Shown in pieces: positions 1 to 6,072 of a DNA stretch of 11,495 nucleotides. Position numbers and translations under genes: made by a program. The notes beneath the pieces are model-generated. The model did no database searches and was not told the origin of the DNA. It saw nothing but the letters and a program-made list of their open reading frames with translations. Each line of letters starts with the position of its first letter. Position 1 is the first letter of the stretch. This stretch comes from an uncultured Collinsella sp. GTDB taxonomy: Bacteria; Actinomycetota; Coriobacteriia; Coriobacteriales; Coriobacteriaceae. The stretch lies in assembly GCA_902492755.1 (NCBI GenBank), contig CABUNB010000055.1, positions 1-11,495 of the forward strand, written 5' to 3'.

Positions 1-143
1 GCGCAACGCGTTGCGCTGAGTCCTGAGGCTGTTGCACTGAAAATGAGAATCAAGGATTGTCCAACCACTTTTACTTGCCGGCTATGTGGTATGTAAAACT
101 AGATAACCTAGAATACAATATAGAAAATGAACGGAGGACCTTT
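1..143. other. Left-edge leader region with a 16-bp palindrome
   Basis: No complete gene lies here. Bases 1-16 (GCGCAACGCGTTGCGC) are a perfect palindrome cut by the window edge. Frame 1 is open from the edge to a TAA at 94-96 and could be the last 31 codons of an upstream gene, but the peptide is not recognisable and would run into the operator-like site at 80-108. The other two + frames stop at 17-19 and 24-26. The right half is AT-rich and holds the regulatory sequences of the DUF1836 gene. Confidence 0.4.
80..108. promoter_or_regulatory. Operator-like palindrome upstream of the DUF1836 gene
   Basis: The site reads GGCTATGTGGT, a 7-bp spacer, then ACTAGATAACC. The arms are an imperfect inverted repeat with 8 of 11 positions complementary. 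The same element, with perfect arms and identical 7-bp spacing, lies upstream of degV at 1754-1782, and the arms of the two sites agree at 19 of 22 positions. It lies 35 bp before the DUF1836 start codon and just upstream of a possible -10 (TACAAT, 114-119). A dimeric DNA-binding protein is the expected ligand; autoregulation by the DUF1836 protein is inference. Confidence 0.6.
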
Positions 144-755
144 ATGAACCACGTTAAACACGTTATTCCGATGTCCGATTCGTCGGTCAGCATTAAGCCT
201 GAGGATATTCAGCCGACGGTGCTGCCCGATGCATTTATTCAGTCCGAAATCGTGCGCAAACTCAATACGTTGAGTCTGCCGCGCTATGACCAGTTGCCCA
301 ATGTGACGCTCTACCGCGACCAGGTTATTGAGTATGTTGCGCTGTGGATGGAGCCGCTGTCCATTTGCGTTGAGCACCCTGTCATTACGCCATCGATGAT
401 CAATAACTACGTGAAGGTCGGCCTGGTGCCTGCTCCGGTCAAAAAGCAATATGGCCGCGAGCAGATTGCCCGCCTGATCGCTATCTGCCTCTTTAAGCAG
501 GTCTTACCTATTGCTGCGGTGCAGGCACTCTTTAACATTCAGCGTTTGAGCTACGATGCCCCGACGGCCTTCGATTATGTGGTCGATCAGCTCGAGGCAT
601 CGATTCGTTCGGCGTTTTCCGTCGAGCAGACGCCGGTTCCCGATACGGCGCATCAGGTAACGCGTGAGTCGCTGCTTGTGCGCAGTGCGGTTTCATCCTT
701 CGTTTCGAAAGCGTACCTGATGAGCTATCTAAAGTTTAATGGGTTTAATAACTAG
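144..755 (+). CDS. DUF1836 domain-containing HTH protein
   Basis: This 203-residue protein belongs to the DUF1836 family (Bacillus subtilis YkrK type), small cytoplasmic proteins with a MerR-like helix-turn-helix. The family signature is visible at about residues 52-125: a segment LPNVTLYRDQVIEYV, then TPSMINNYVKVGLVPAPVKK, then YGREQIARLI followed by a helix ending FKQVLPI. The reading frame extends upstream to a TTG at 57, but ATG 144 is chosen because GGAGG sits at 134-138 with good spacing and the upstream residues lack family similarity. A strong terminator follows at 768-815, so it is monocistronic. It faces degV tail to tail, and both promoters share a palindrome (80-108 and 1754-1782), so a role as their common transcription regulator is plausible. 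Direct evidence of DNA binding is absent. Confidence 0.8.
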   Translation: MNHVKHVIPMSDSSVSIKPEDIQPTVLPDAFIQSEIVRKLNTLSLPRYDQLPNVTLYRDQVIEYVALWMEPLSICVEHPVITPSMINNYVKVGLVPAPVKKQYGREQIARLIAICLFKQVLPIAAVQALFNIQRLSYDAPTAFDYVVDQLEASIRSAFSVEQTPVPDTAHQVTRESLLVRSAVSSFVSKAYLMSYLKFNGFNN

Positions 756-767
756 CCGACGTATAAA

Positions 768-815
768 ACGGGCGGAACAAAGGGCTATCTGCCACTTTGT
801 CCCGCCCGTATTTTT
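768..815 (+). terminator. Intrinsic terminator between DUF1836 gene and degV
   Basis: ACGGGCGG at 768-775 pairs with CCGCCCGT (802-809), and ACAAAG (777-782) pairs with CTTTGT (795-800), with one A/C mismatch between the two blocks. A small inner GGC/GCC stem closes a 5-nt loop. TATTTTT follows on the + strand. In the opposite direction the stem is followed by TTTTATA, so it may also stop degV transcription, which has no other terminator before 829. Confidence 0.85.
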
Positions 816-828
816 GCTTGGTTGGACG

Positions 829-1695
829 TTATTGGCCCGAAGCCACGCCCATGCCGTAGCCGATAATGAGCCCATGCATTTCGGCATAGTATGAATCTAG
901 CCCGTTACAGGGCATGATGATAGTCTTGGAGCCTGGCCAGCGCTCCACAATTCGGCTGGCAAGTGCTTGGGCGCCTGCCTCATTCTCGACATGGTCGATA
1001 ACGACCTCGCCGCCCGTAAAACCTTCGGCTTCCATGGTGTCGATAATCTTGTTGAGCATCTTCTTTTCGCCACGCGTGTGTCCGACGAGTTCGATTTTAC
1101 CGACTTCACTCGCCGTGCCCAAAATGCGAATATTGAGCTTGTTGGCAATGACGCCGGCTGCCTTAGGGATACGTCCGGCTTTGGCCAGGTTTTCGTAATT
1201 GCACAAGCTGAAGAGGATTTTGCTGTTCTGCTCAAGGCTATCGAAGTATGCGCAAGCGTCCTCGAATGAGACATCCGGATTGCTTGCAAGATAGCGGTCG
1301 AACAGCAAGAAAATGAGGTCCATTTTGCCGCCAGCTGCGCGCGAATTGACTAGATGAATCTGCCGGTCGGGCTCCTCGGCAAGAACCATATCGCGAGCCG
1401 TGGCTGCTGCGTTGTAGCTGCCCGACACGCCCTCAGAGATCGGCATGCAGATGGTCTTGTCTGCCAATTTGAAGAGCTCGGCCCACTCCCCTACGCTGGG
1501 ACAAGCGCTCGAAGAAGCGTTCGTCTCCGCCTGAACAGCGCAGTTGAGCTCATGAACATCGAGTGAAAGGTCATCGATGAATTCACGCTCCCCCACTCGA
1601 ATTTTGAGGGGCGCAAATGCAAAGGTGGTATGGGGTGCGGTCGGTTGCCAATCGCGGAGGTTGCAGCTTGAATCGGAGATAAGTGCCCAGCTCAT
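829..1695 (-). CDS. DegV family fatty-acid-binding protein
   Basis: This 288-residue protein has the usual length of the DegV (FakB-like) family, cytoplasmic proteins that hold a fatty acid and, with a FakA-type kinase, present it for phosphorylation. Family landmarks appear in order: the N-terminal ISDSSCNL strand-loop (residues 6-13), SSACPSVGEW near 62-71 (TSxPS-like lipid-head motif), ISEGVSGSYNAA near 86-97 (LSGTYxxA-like), VNSRAAGG near 116-123, NLAKAGRIPK near 169-178 and a C-terminal glycine-rich IIGYGMGVA. The ATG at 1695 is supported by GAAAGGACC just upstream on the minus strand. No FakA-type kinase is in the window, so the bound ligand and partner are unknown. A TATAAT box at 1725-1730 and the palindrome at 1754-1782 form its control region. 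Confidence 0.88.
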   Translation of the reverse strand: MSWALISDSSCNLRDWQPTAPHTTFAFAPLKIRVGEREFIDDLSLDVHELNCAVQAETNASSSACPSVGEWAELFKLADKTICMPISEGVSGSYNAAATARDMVLAEEPDRQIHLVNSRAAGGKMDLIFLLFDRYLASNPDVSFEDACAYFDSLEQNSKILFSLCNYENLAKAGRIPKAAGVIANKLNIRILGTASEVGKIELVGHTRGEKKMLNKIIDTMEAEGFTGGEVVIDHVENEAGAQALASRIVERWPGSKTIIMPCNGLDSYYAEMHGLIIGYGMGVASGQ

Positions 1696-1709
1696 AGAGG
1701 GTCCTTTCT

Positions 1710-1727
1710 AATTGTTCCTCAACAATT
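1710..1727. repeat. 7-bp inverted repeat near the degV transcript start
   Basis: AATTGTT and AACAATT are perfect arms around the 4-base spacer CCTC. On the minus strand it lies just downstream of the TATAAT box and before the ribosome binding site, close to the expected transcription start. It may be a weak 5' hairpin or a second protein site, or chance. Confidence 0.4.
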
Positions 1728-1753
1728 ATAGCCATCTTGCAAACTGAATGTAC
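1725..1753 (-). promoter_or_regulatory. Predicted degV promoter
   Basis: A perfect TATAAT on the minus strand (1725-1730) lies 30 bp before the degV start codon. The region 17-18 bp upstream matches TTGACA poorly (CGTACA at about 1749-1754), so basal activity may depend on a regulator. The -35 region abuts or overlaps the palindrome arm starting at 1754, so a bound protein could block or recruit polymerase. Confidence 0.6.
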
Positions 1754-1782
1754 GGCTATCTAGTTTTGAATACTAGATAGCC
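1754..1782. promoter_or_regulatory. Operator-like palindrome upstream of degV
   Basis: GGCTATCTAGT, a 7-bp spacer, and ACTAGATAGCC form perfect 11-bp inverted arms; the pairing extends to 16 bp per arm at 1749-1787. No T-tract follows on either strand next to it, which argues against a terminator. It sits next to the degV -35 region and shares sequence and spacing with the site at 80-108. It is best read as a binding site for a dimeric regulator of degV. Confidence 0.7.
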
Positions 1783-1793
1783 GTACAAGATTA

Positions 1794-1836
1794 GAAAAAA
1801 AAGAATGGACCTCGCGACTTAAAGCCACGAGGTCCA
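1794..1836 (-). terminator. Intrinsic terminator of the pgsA-to-nlpC operon
   Basis: On the minus strand TGGACCTCG (1836-1828) pairs with CGAGGTCCA (1814-1806), a perfect 9-bp stem, followed immediately by TTC and eight T residues (1805-1795). It lies 25 bp after the NlpC/P60 stop codon. Confidence 0.9.
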
Positions 1837-1860
1837 CATTCACACGCTGTGTAAGATGAC

Positions 1861-2985
1861 TTAGTAACGCACGAAGATATAGTTGTTGTTCATGCCGGCG
1901 GCAACGGAGCTGATGATAACACCCGTATTGTAGTCGGAAGCATGAATCATCTGACCACCACCGATGTAAATGCCGGTGTGGTACGAGTTGACCACAACGT
2001 CACCGGGCTGCGGATCGGACACACGCGTCCAGCCCATAAAGGTACCCGTGGTGCCGAGGCGGCAATAGCGACCAGTGAGGCAATAGCTAACAAAACCAGA
2101 GCAGTCGAAGCTGTTCGGGCCAATTCCGCCCCAGGAATAAGCGCAACCAAGCTTGCTGTATGCACGCGAGACAACAGAACCGCCATCGACGGACTGGCTC
2201 GGAGCAGAAGGCGTCGGAGCCGGAGCAGGCGTGGAGGGCTGCGGCGTCGGAGCGGGTGTCGGCGTAGGAGCCGGAGTGTTGCCGCCCTGGTTGTTATTGC
2301 TGGTCTGGCCACCGTTGTTGGTGTTCTCGGTCGTACCGGCAGTCTCGTTGCTCACCGTGGCCTTCTCGGCGGTGCTAGCGTTGATGCCGGCCTGCAGCGC
2401 GGCATTGGCCTCGGCCTCGGCGGCAAGCTCGGCCTGCAGCTGCGAATCCAGGGAATTTACGACGTTCTGGGCTTCAGCCTGCTGGGCGTTAAGCTCGTCG
2501 ACCTTCTTTTGCGTGGTGGCGACGTTCTTCTCCTGCTCGGCCTGCTTATCGGTGAGCTGCTGCTTAAGCTCCTTTACCTCTTGAATGGTCTGAGCCTGCT
2601 TATCAGAAACTTTGCCGTAGTAGAACAGACGGTTGAGCATATCGCTCAGATCATCGACACCCGTCAGAACCTGAAGCAGGCTCAGACCGCCGGTTTTGTA
2701 CTCGCCGGCGACATAGGTCGAGAGCTTGGCCTGACCATCGGCGATCTCCTGCTGCTTTTGCGTGATCTCGCCGGCAGTCTGATCGAGCGCTTGCGTCTGC
2801 GTGGCGAGCTCATCGTAAATCTGCTGAGTTTGGGTACCGATCTGCTCGAGCTTCGTACGAGCAGCGGCAAGGTCGGATGCGGTATCGGCGTAGGCAGGAG
2901 CCGCGAGGCCCAAGCCCAAAACACAAGCGAGGGTTGCCGTAGCAGCGCAGCGTGCCATGTTTTTGTGCGTGTTTGCTGTGCGCAT
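1861..2985 (-). CDS. Secreted NlpC/P60 peptidoglycan hydrolase with coiled coil
   Basis: This 374-residue protein is a predicted cell-wall endopeptidase cutting peptide stems. An N-terminal signal peptide has a basic start and a hydrophobic stretch and should be cut after AYA (about residue 33). Residues 35-195 form a Gln/Glu/Lys-rich coiled coil that includes a helical hairpin segment (LSLLQVLTGVDDLSDMLNRL, 101-120) of the type found in CwlO, PcsB and RipC hydrolases. A low-complexity Asn/Gly/Gln then Pro/Thr/Ala linker spans about 213-263. The C-terminal NlpC/P60 domain (about 270-374) has catalytic Cys295 in FDCSGF, His336 in YHTGIYIG and His348 in MIHAS. In known relatives the coiled coil is controlled by FtsEX at the division site; that link is inference here. 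It starts 32 bp after apt and is last in the operon. The ATG at 2985 follows an AAGGAAG ribosome site. Confidence 0.9.
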   Translation of the reverse strand: MRTANTHKNMARCAATATLACVLGLGLAAPAYADTASDLAAARTKLEQIGTQTQQIYDELATQTQALDQTAGEITQKQQEIADGQAKLSTYVAGEYKTGGLSLLQVLTGVDDLSDMLNRLFYYGKVSDKQAQTIQEVKELKQQLTDKQAEQEKNVATTQKKVDELNAQQAEAQNVVNSLDSQLQAELAAEAEANAALQAGINASTAEKATVSNETAGTTENTNNGGQTSNNNQGGNTPAPTPTPAPTPQPSTPAPAPTPSAPSQSVDGGSVVSRAYSKLGCAYSWGGIGPNSFDCSGFVSYCLTGRYCRLGTTGTFMGWTRVSDPQPGDVVVNSYHTGIYIGGGQMIHASDYNTGVIISSVAAGMNNNYIFVRY

Positions 2986-3017
2986 GTAGCTTCCTTTCCA
3001 GTAACTAAGGGTAACGG

Positions 3018-3548
3018 CTAGCCTACCGTCACCAGGCTAAAGAGCTCCACATCGTCATCAGACGGCGTGAGCTTCTCGCGCGGGTTGAGAAACGCAAGCT
3101 CAAGTATACAACCGTAACCGATAAGCTTTGCGCCCATATCTCGCACCAGTTTACCTGTTGCCTCGACGGTTCCGCCCGTCGCGACCAAGTCGTCCAGAAT
3201 CAACACGGTATCTTTAGAGCTGATAGCGTCGGCATGGATCTCAATTGAATCGGTGCCGTACTCGAGCTCGTAGCTCTGGCTTACGGTCTCGCGCGGCAGC
3301 TTGCCCGGTTTACGTGCGGGAACAAAGCCGGCGCCAAGGGCTACAGCCACCGGTACGCCAACCATAAAGCCGCGAGCCTCGGGACCCACGACCTTGGTGA
3401 TTCCCATGCCGGCAAAGTGCTCGGCGAGGGCATCGGTCATGGCTTTGAGCGCCTCGGGATTGCCAAAGAGGGGCGTGATGTCTTTGAAGATGACTCCGGG
3501 CTCGGGATAGTCGGGGATGTCGACGATTTGAGATTCGAAGTCGTACAT
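3018..3548 (-). CDS. apt: Adenine phosphoribosyltransferase
   Basis: The enzyme joins adenine and PRPP to make AMP and pyrophosphate in purine salvage, in the cytoplasm. From the ATG at 3548 the protein has 176 residues, typical for Apt. The type I phosphoribosyltransferase PRPP-binding motif VLILDDLVATGGT is at about residues 115-127, the PEARGF segment at 56-61 and the N-terminal DIPDYPEPGVIFKDITPLF, characteristic of Apt, near 10-28. The frame extends five codons upstream to a TTG at 3563, but the GAAAGG ribosome site overlaps that extension and is correctly spaced for ATG 3548. It lies 40 bp after the FtsR-like gene and 32 bp before the hydrolase gene, consistent with cotranscription. Confidence 0.95.
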   Translation of the reverse strand: MYDFESQIVDIPDYPEPGVIFKDITPLFGNPEALKAMTDALAEHFAGMGITKVVGPEARGFMVGVPVAVALGAGFVPARKPGKLPRETVSQSYELEYGTDSIEIHADAISSKDTVLILDDLVATGGTVEATGKLVRDMGAKLIGYGCILELAFLNPREKLTPSDDDVELFSLVTVG

Positions 3549-3588
3549 TGCATGACCTTTCAATGGGTTGCCGGATAAGCGGCAGCGG

Positions 3589-4467
3589 TTATTTGCCCGC
3601 CGTGGCGGTGCCGGAGTGCGAAGGGGCGACGACCTTGAGCGGCTTTACGAGAGAATCCTCGTGCGAAGCCGGCGTGGCTATCTCTTCGTTTTTGGCTTTG
3701 GTGGACTCGGAGCGAGTGATTTCCTCATCGAGTGCATCGATGTCGGCGTCCTCGACCACGGCGTTGAGCGACTCAAAAACGCGGTTCTTGAGCAGCGCAG
3801 TGTGCACACCCTCGGTCAGGTCGTGAAGCTTCTTAAACGCACGCTCGAGCTTGGCGTCGCGCTCGTCATCGGAGGTATCCATTCCAAGCATGCTCACGAG
3901 CACCTGCTCAAACATCGAGGACTCGCGGTTGGCGGAAGACACGTACTGACGCAGGTTGCGGGGCTCGATATGGAAGCGTGACAGCTCGGAGCAGTAGCGG
4001 ATGATCGGAAAATCGCGACCATCGACGAGCTCACGATTCTGCGGACTCTTGATGATGCGAATGAGGTCGTTCTCGGCGAGCGAGCGGATAAACGAAATCT
4101 CGACGCCCAGCATATCGGGAATGGTCTCGATGGGATGCAGCTTTTGCTTAGTCTCCTTGGGCTCCGTCTTGAGCGGAACATCGGATAGCAAGCCCACCTC
4201 GTAGGCGAGCGTTGACAGGTCCGTGGCGTTTTCCAAGCGCTGCTTAATCACGTTGAGAGGCATGTAGCGGGTCTTCTGCAAATGCAGGATGACCTCCAGG
4301 CGATCAACGTCCTCCTTAGAGTACTGACGGTATCCCTTAGGCGTACGATGAGGGGTAATGAGCCCCTCATCTTCTAGAAATCTAATTTTTGAGTTCGAAA
4401 GATCGGGGTATGCGCCTCGAAGTAGGTTGACGACTTGGCCGATACTCAGATAGTTGCGTTCGGCCAT
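3589..4467 (-). CDS. FtsR-like MerR-family transcriptional regulator
   Basis: This 292-residue protein begins with a MerR-type winged helix (about residues 6-78): YLSIGQVVNLL, SNSKIRFLEDEGLI, then TPKGYRQYSKEDVDRLEVI and MPLNVIKQRL. The middle part (about 110-200) resembles the second domain of actinobacterial FtsR (Rv1828 type), with HIEPRNLRQY. The C-terminal 60 residues are acidic and Ser/Ala-rich and look disordered. In Corynebacterium, FtsR activates ftsZ; a division or growth role here is inference from family and synteny. It starts 3 bp after the FHA gene stop codon (GAGTAGGGCATG), so translation is probably coupled. The pair FHA then FtsR, with pgsA nearby, mirrors the Mycobacterium tuberculosis Rv1822-Rv1828 neighbourhood. 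No effector-binding cysteines typical of metal-sensing MerR proteins are evident. Confidence 0.85.
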   Translation of the reverse strand: MAERNYLSIGQVVNLLRGAYPDLSNSKIRFLEDEGLITPHRTPKGYRQYSKEDVDRLEVILHLQKTRYMPLNVIKQRLENATDLSTLAYEVGLLSDVPLKTEPKETKQKLHPIETIPDMLGVEISFIRSLAENDLIRIIKSPQNRELVDGRDFPIIRYCSELSRFHIEPRNLRQYVSSANRESSMFEQVLVSMLGMDTSDDERDAKLERAFKKLHDLTEGVHTALLKNRVFESLNAVVEDADIDALDEEITRSESTKAKNEEIATPASHEDSLVKPLKVVAPSHSGTATAGK

Positions 4468-4470
4468 GCC

Positions 4471-4905
4471 CTACTCACCGGTTTCGATGCGCTCCGGCGT
4501 GCTCTCGTGGTAGATGAGCGTAAACGTACCGATCTGGACGGAAGAACCGTCGTGCAGCGGGGCTGCATTGACGATGGCACCGTCGACCCAGGTGCCATTG
4601 AGCGAGCCCAAGTCCTCGATGCGAGCGCCGAGGCCCTCGCGGATAATGCGCGCGTGGCTGCGCGAAACAGTCATGTCGTTGAGGAAGATGCCGTTCGCAG
4701 GATCGCGGCCAATGGTGGTCACGTCGTCCTCGAGCTCAAAGGCGGCACCAGTCTGCGGACCCTTGACGATGGACAGAACGGGGGCGGTGATGCGCACGTT
4801 GGCCATGAGGTCGGGAACGGTGACGTCGCTTGAAGGCACGCGGAATACGCAGGTAGCGTCAGCAGTCTTATCATTCTGAGGCATATTGTTAACCATGTTG
4901 TCCAT
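4471..4905 (-). CDS. GarA-like FHA domain signalling protein
   Basis: This 144-residue protein binds phosphothreonine peptides through a C-terminal FHA domain (about residues 43-132). The fold's key residues are visible in IGRDPANG (Gly66-Arg67), TVSRSHARI (Ser81, His84) and LGSLNGTWV (Asn103). An N-terminal tail of about 40 residues contains ATCVFR, which aligns with the ETTSVFR phosphorylation motif of mycobacterial GarA/OdhI; only the second threonine (Thr18 here) is kept. GarA-type proteins are switched by Ser/Thr kinases and in mycobacteria control 2-oxoglutarate enzymes; the targets here are unknown. ATG 4905 is preferred because AGGGG lies just upstream; a longer frame to 4938 has weaker support, and ATG 4896 is also possible. 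It sits between pgsA and the FtsR-like gene. Confidence 0.85.
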   Translation of the reverse strand: MDNMVNNMPQNDKTADATCVFRVPSSDVTVPDLMANVRITAPVLSIVKGPQTGAAFELEDDVTTIGRDPANGIFLNDMTVSRSHARIIREGLGARIEDLGSLNGTWVDGAIVNAAPLHDGSSVQIGTFTLIYHESTPERIETGE

Positions 4906-4971
4906 GACAACCCCTAACTTATCGCGGACGTGCCGCAAATAATGAACCGTACGTAATCATACCCCAATGAA

Positions 4972-5676
4972 TCAGTCTTCGATTTCAGGGTTCAGAAAGT
5001 CGATGTCCTCGTCCTCGGGATGCGCGAGAGCCTGTTTAATGGCCACTCCGCCCTTAATGGAGTAGATGACAGCCGTGAGCATGGAGAAGATCACGCCGCC
5101 ATACACGAAGAAGATGCCGAGGGGCACCGAGCTTCCGTTGAGACCCGGGAAGGCCGCGAAGGTCGAAGGTAAAAGGCGCAGGCCGTCAATAACGGGGAAA
5201 CCGAGCAGCATGAGCGAGAAGCCGGTCATGAGCAGCGCTGTGGCAATCTTTCCGGGAAAGACGACATCGATGGGGCGACGGTGATAATGACGCACGATAA
5301 GCGTGCCGATGCCCAGATAGATGTCGCGGCCGATAATGAGCACGCAGACCCAGATGGGCAGCTCTCCTCGGACCACCAGTCCAAGTACGCCGGTGAACAG
5401 CAGCGCACGGTCGCAAATGGGGTCCATGACCTTGCCGAGCCACGAGACCGTTTTGGTCATGCGGGCGATCTGACCGTCCATCCAGTCGGTGGAGGCGGCA
5501 ACAGCGTAGATAACGATGGCGATGACGCGGTTGTTATCCGTCACAAACAGGTACAGAAATACCAGAGTGAGGATCAGGCGCGTAAAGGTGATGAAATTGG
5601 AGATCGTAAAGATCTTATTCGACGGGTAATCGGAAGTGCCGATAAGCTCCTTTTTGATCTTCTTTTTGATGCCCAC
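4972..5676 (-). CDS. pgsA: CDP-diacylglycerol-glycerol-3-phosphate 3-phosphatidyltransferase
   Basis: This integral membrane enzyme of the CDP-alcohol phosphatidyltransferase family most likely makes phosphatidylglycerol phosphate from CDP-diacylglycerol and glycerol-3-phosphate. The motif DxxDGxxARxxxxxxxxGxxxDxxxD is complete: Asp64, Asp67-Gly68, Ala71-Arg72, Gly81, Asp85, Asp89. Several hydrophobic segments flank it, after a lysine-rich N-terminus. The frame stays open to 5802, but the start is set at GTG 5676 (234 residues, normal for PgsA) because GGGGGAG lies just upstream and a good promoter (5713-5741) falls inside the longer frame. A related enzyme such as phosphatidylinositol-phosphate or cardiolipin synthase cannot be excluded from the motif alone. 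It is first in the operon, and pgsA near a GarA-like gene is conserved in actinobacteria. Confidence 0.85.
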   Translation of the reverse strand: MGIKKKIKKELIGTSDYPSNKIFTISNFITFTRLILTLVFLYLFVTDNNRVIAIVIYAVAASTDWMDGQIARMTKTVSWLGKVMDPICDRALLFTGVLGLVVRGELPIWVCVLIIGRDIYLGIGTLIVRHYHRRPIDVVFPGKIATALLMTGFSLMLLGFPVIDGLRLLPSTFAAFPGLNGSSVPLGIFFVYGGVIFSMLTAVIYSIKGGVAIKQALAHPEDEDIDFLNPEIED

Positions 5677-5712
5677 AGGACTCCCCCGCTGGTTAACGAC
5701 AAAACTTTCGCT

Positions 5713-5741
5713 ACTATACCCGTTCCGGCGATGTCTATCCA
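5713..5741 (-). promoter_or_regulatory. Sigma70-type promoter of the pgsA operon
   Basis: On the minus strand TGGATA (5741-5736) and TATAGT (5718-5713) are separated by exactly 17 bp. Start of transcription is expected near 5706, giving a leader of about 30 nt that contains the GGGGGAG ribosome site before GTG 5676. Its position inside the extended frame supports the shorter pgsA start. Confidence 0.7.
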
Positions 5742-5804
5742 GCGTAAGCATAGAGAGTCCAGACATATGGAGGATGCTACTGGGTTGTGCGGGATTCTGC
5801 ATTT

Positions 5805-5861
5805 GTGTACATCAGCCTCCAAATATGATATTTTTCGGCATCTTTGATGGCTGATGTACAC
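5805..5861. repeat. 13-bp inverted repeat with AT-rich 31-bp centre
   Basis: GTGTACATCAGCC (5805-5817) and GGCTGATGTACAC (5849-5861) are perfect inverted copies around an AT-rich centre. No T-tract suited to termination follows on either strand. It lies upstream of the pgsA promoter and at the edge of the compositional change to the right. A paired regulator site, an insertion scar or a structured RNA are all possible. Confidence 0.7.
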
Positions 5862-6072
5862 GTTTTGATTCGGTGATTACATCGATCGGGAAAGTTGTTG
5901 CCTTAAACAAATTAATCATGATGTGCGGGTCGAGAAGGGTTGGCGCCAAAAGAACCCAACGGCCGTTATGGCTTCGTTAGAAACGCGCCCCACCATGGAT
6001 TGTGAACCCGAAAGGTAAGGCGCGCGGGCACGGTGACTCGGCCCGCGCTCCCGGAAGAGAAAGGATAAACCC
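5862..6072. other. Non-coding junction before the ABC transporter genes
   Basis: No gene is recognised in these 211 bp. The left half is AT-rich with several TGAT words (5865-5869, 5873-5877 and nearby). From about 5950 the composition turns GC-rich. A weak promoter-like pair TTGTTG (5895-5900) and CATGAT (5917-5922), spaced 16 bp, could drive the + strand genes but is poor. GCGCGGGC (6022-6029) and GCCCGCGC (6041-6048) form a perfect 8-bp hairpin in the leader of the ATPase gene, without a T-tract. Confidence 0.5.

Noticed and set aside
1..96. Open frame 1 from the window edge as an upstream gene's C-terminus
   Set aside because: Only 31 codons with no recognisable sequence, and it would run into the operator-like site; left undecided rather than called.
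724..790. GCTATCTA (724-731) and GGCTATCT (783-790) as extra half-sites of the shared palindrome
   Set aside because: No matching second arm at the 7-bp spacing; one lies in coding sequence and the other in the terminator loop, so chance is likely.
1942..3021. Long 359-codon + strand frame opposite the NlpC/P60 gene
   Set aside because: It is an antisense shadow: low-complexity Arg/Leu/Gly composition, no domain, while the opposite strand encodes a full signal peptide-coiled coil-NlpC/P60 protein.
5677..5802. Longer pgsA start at 5802 giving 276 residues
   Set aside because: The extension contains a good -35/-10 promoter, lacks family-like sequence, and GTG 5676 has a ribosome site and gives the usual PgsA length.
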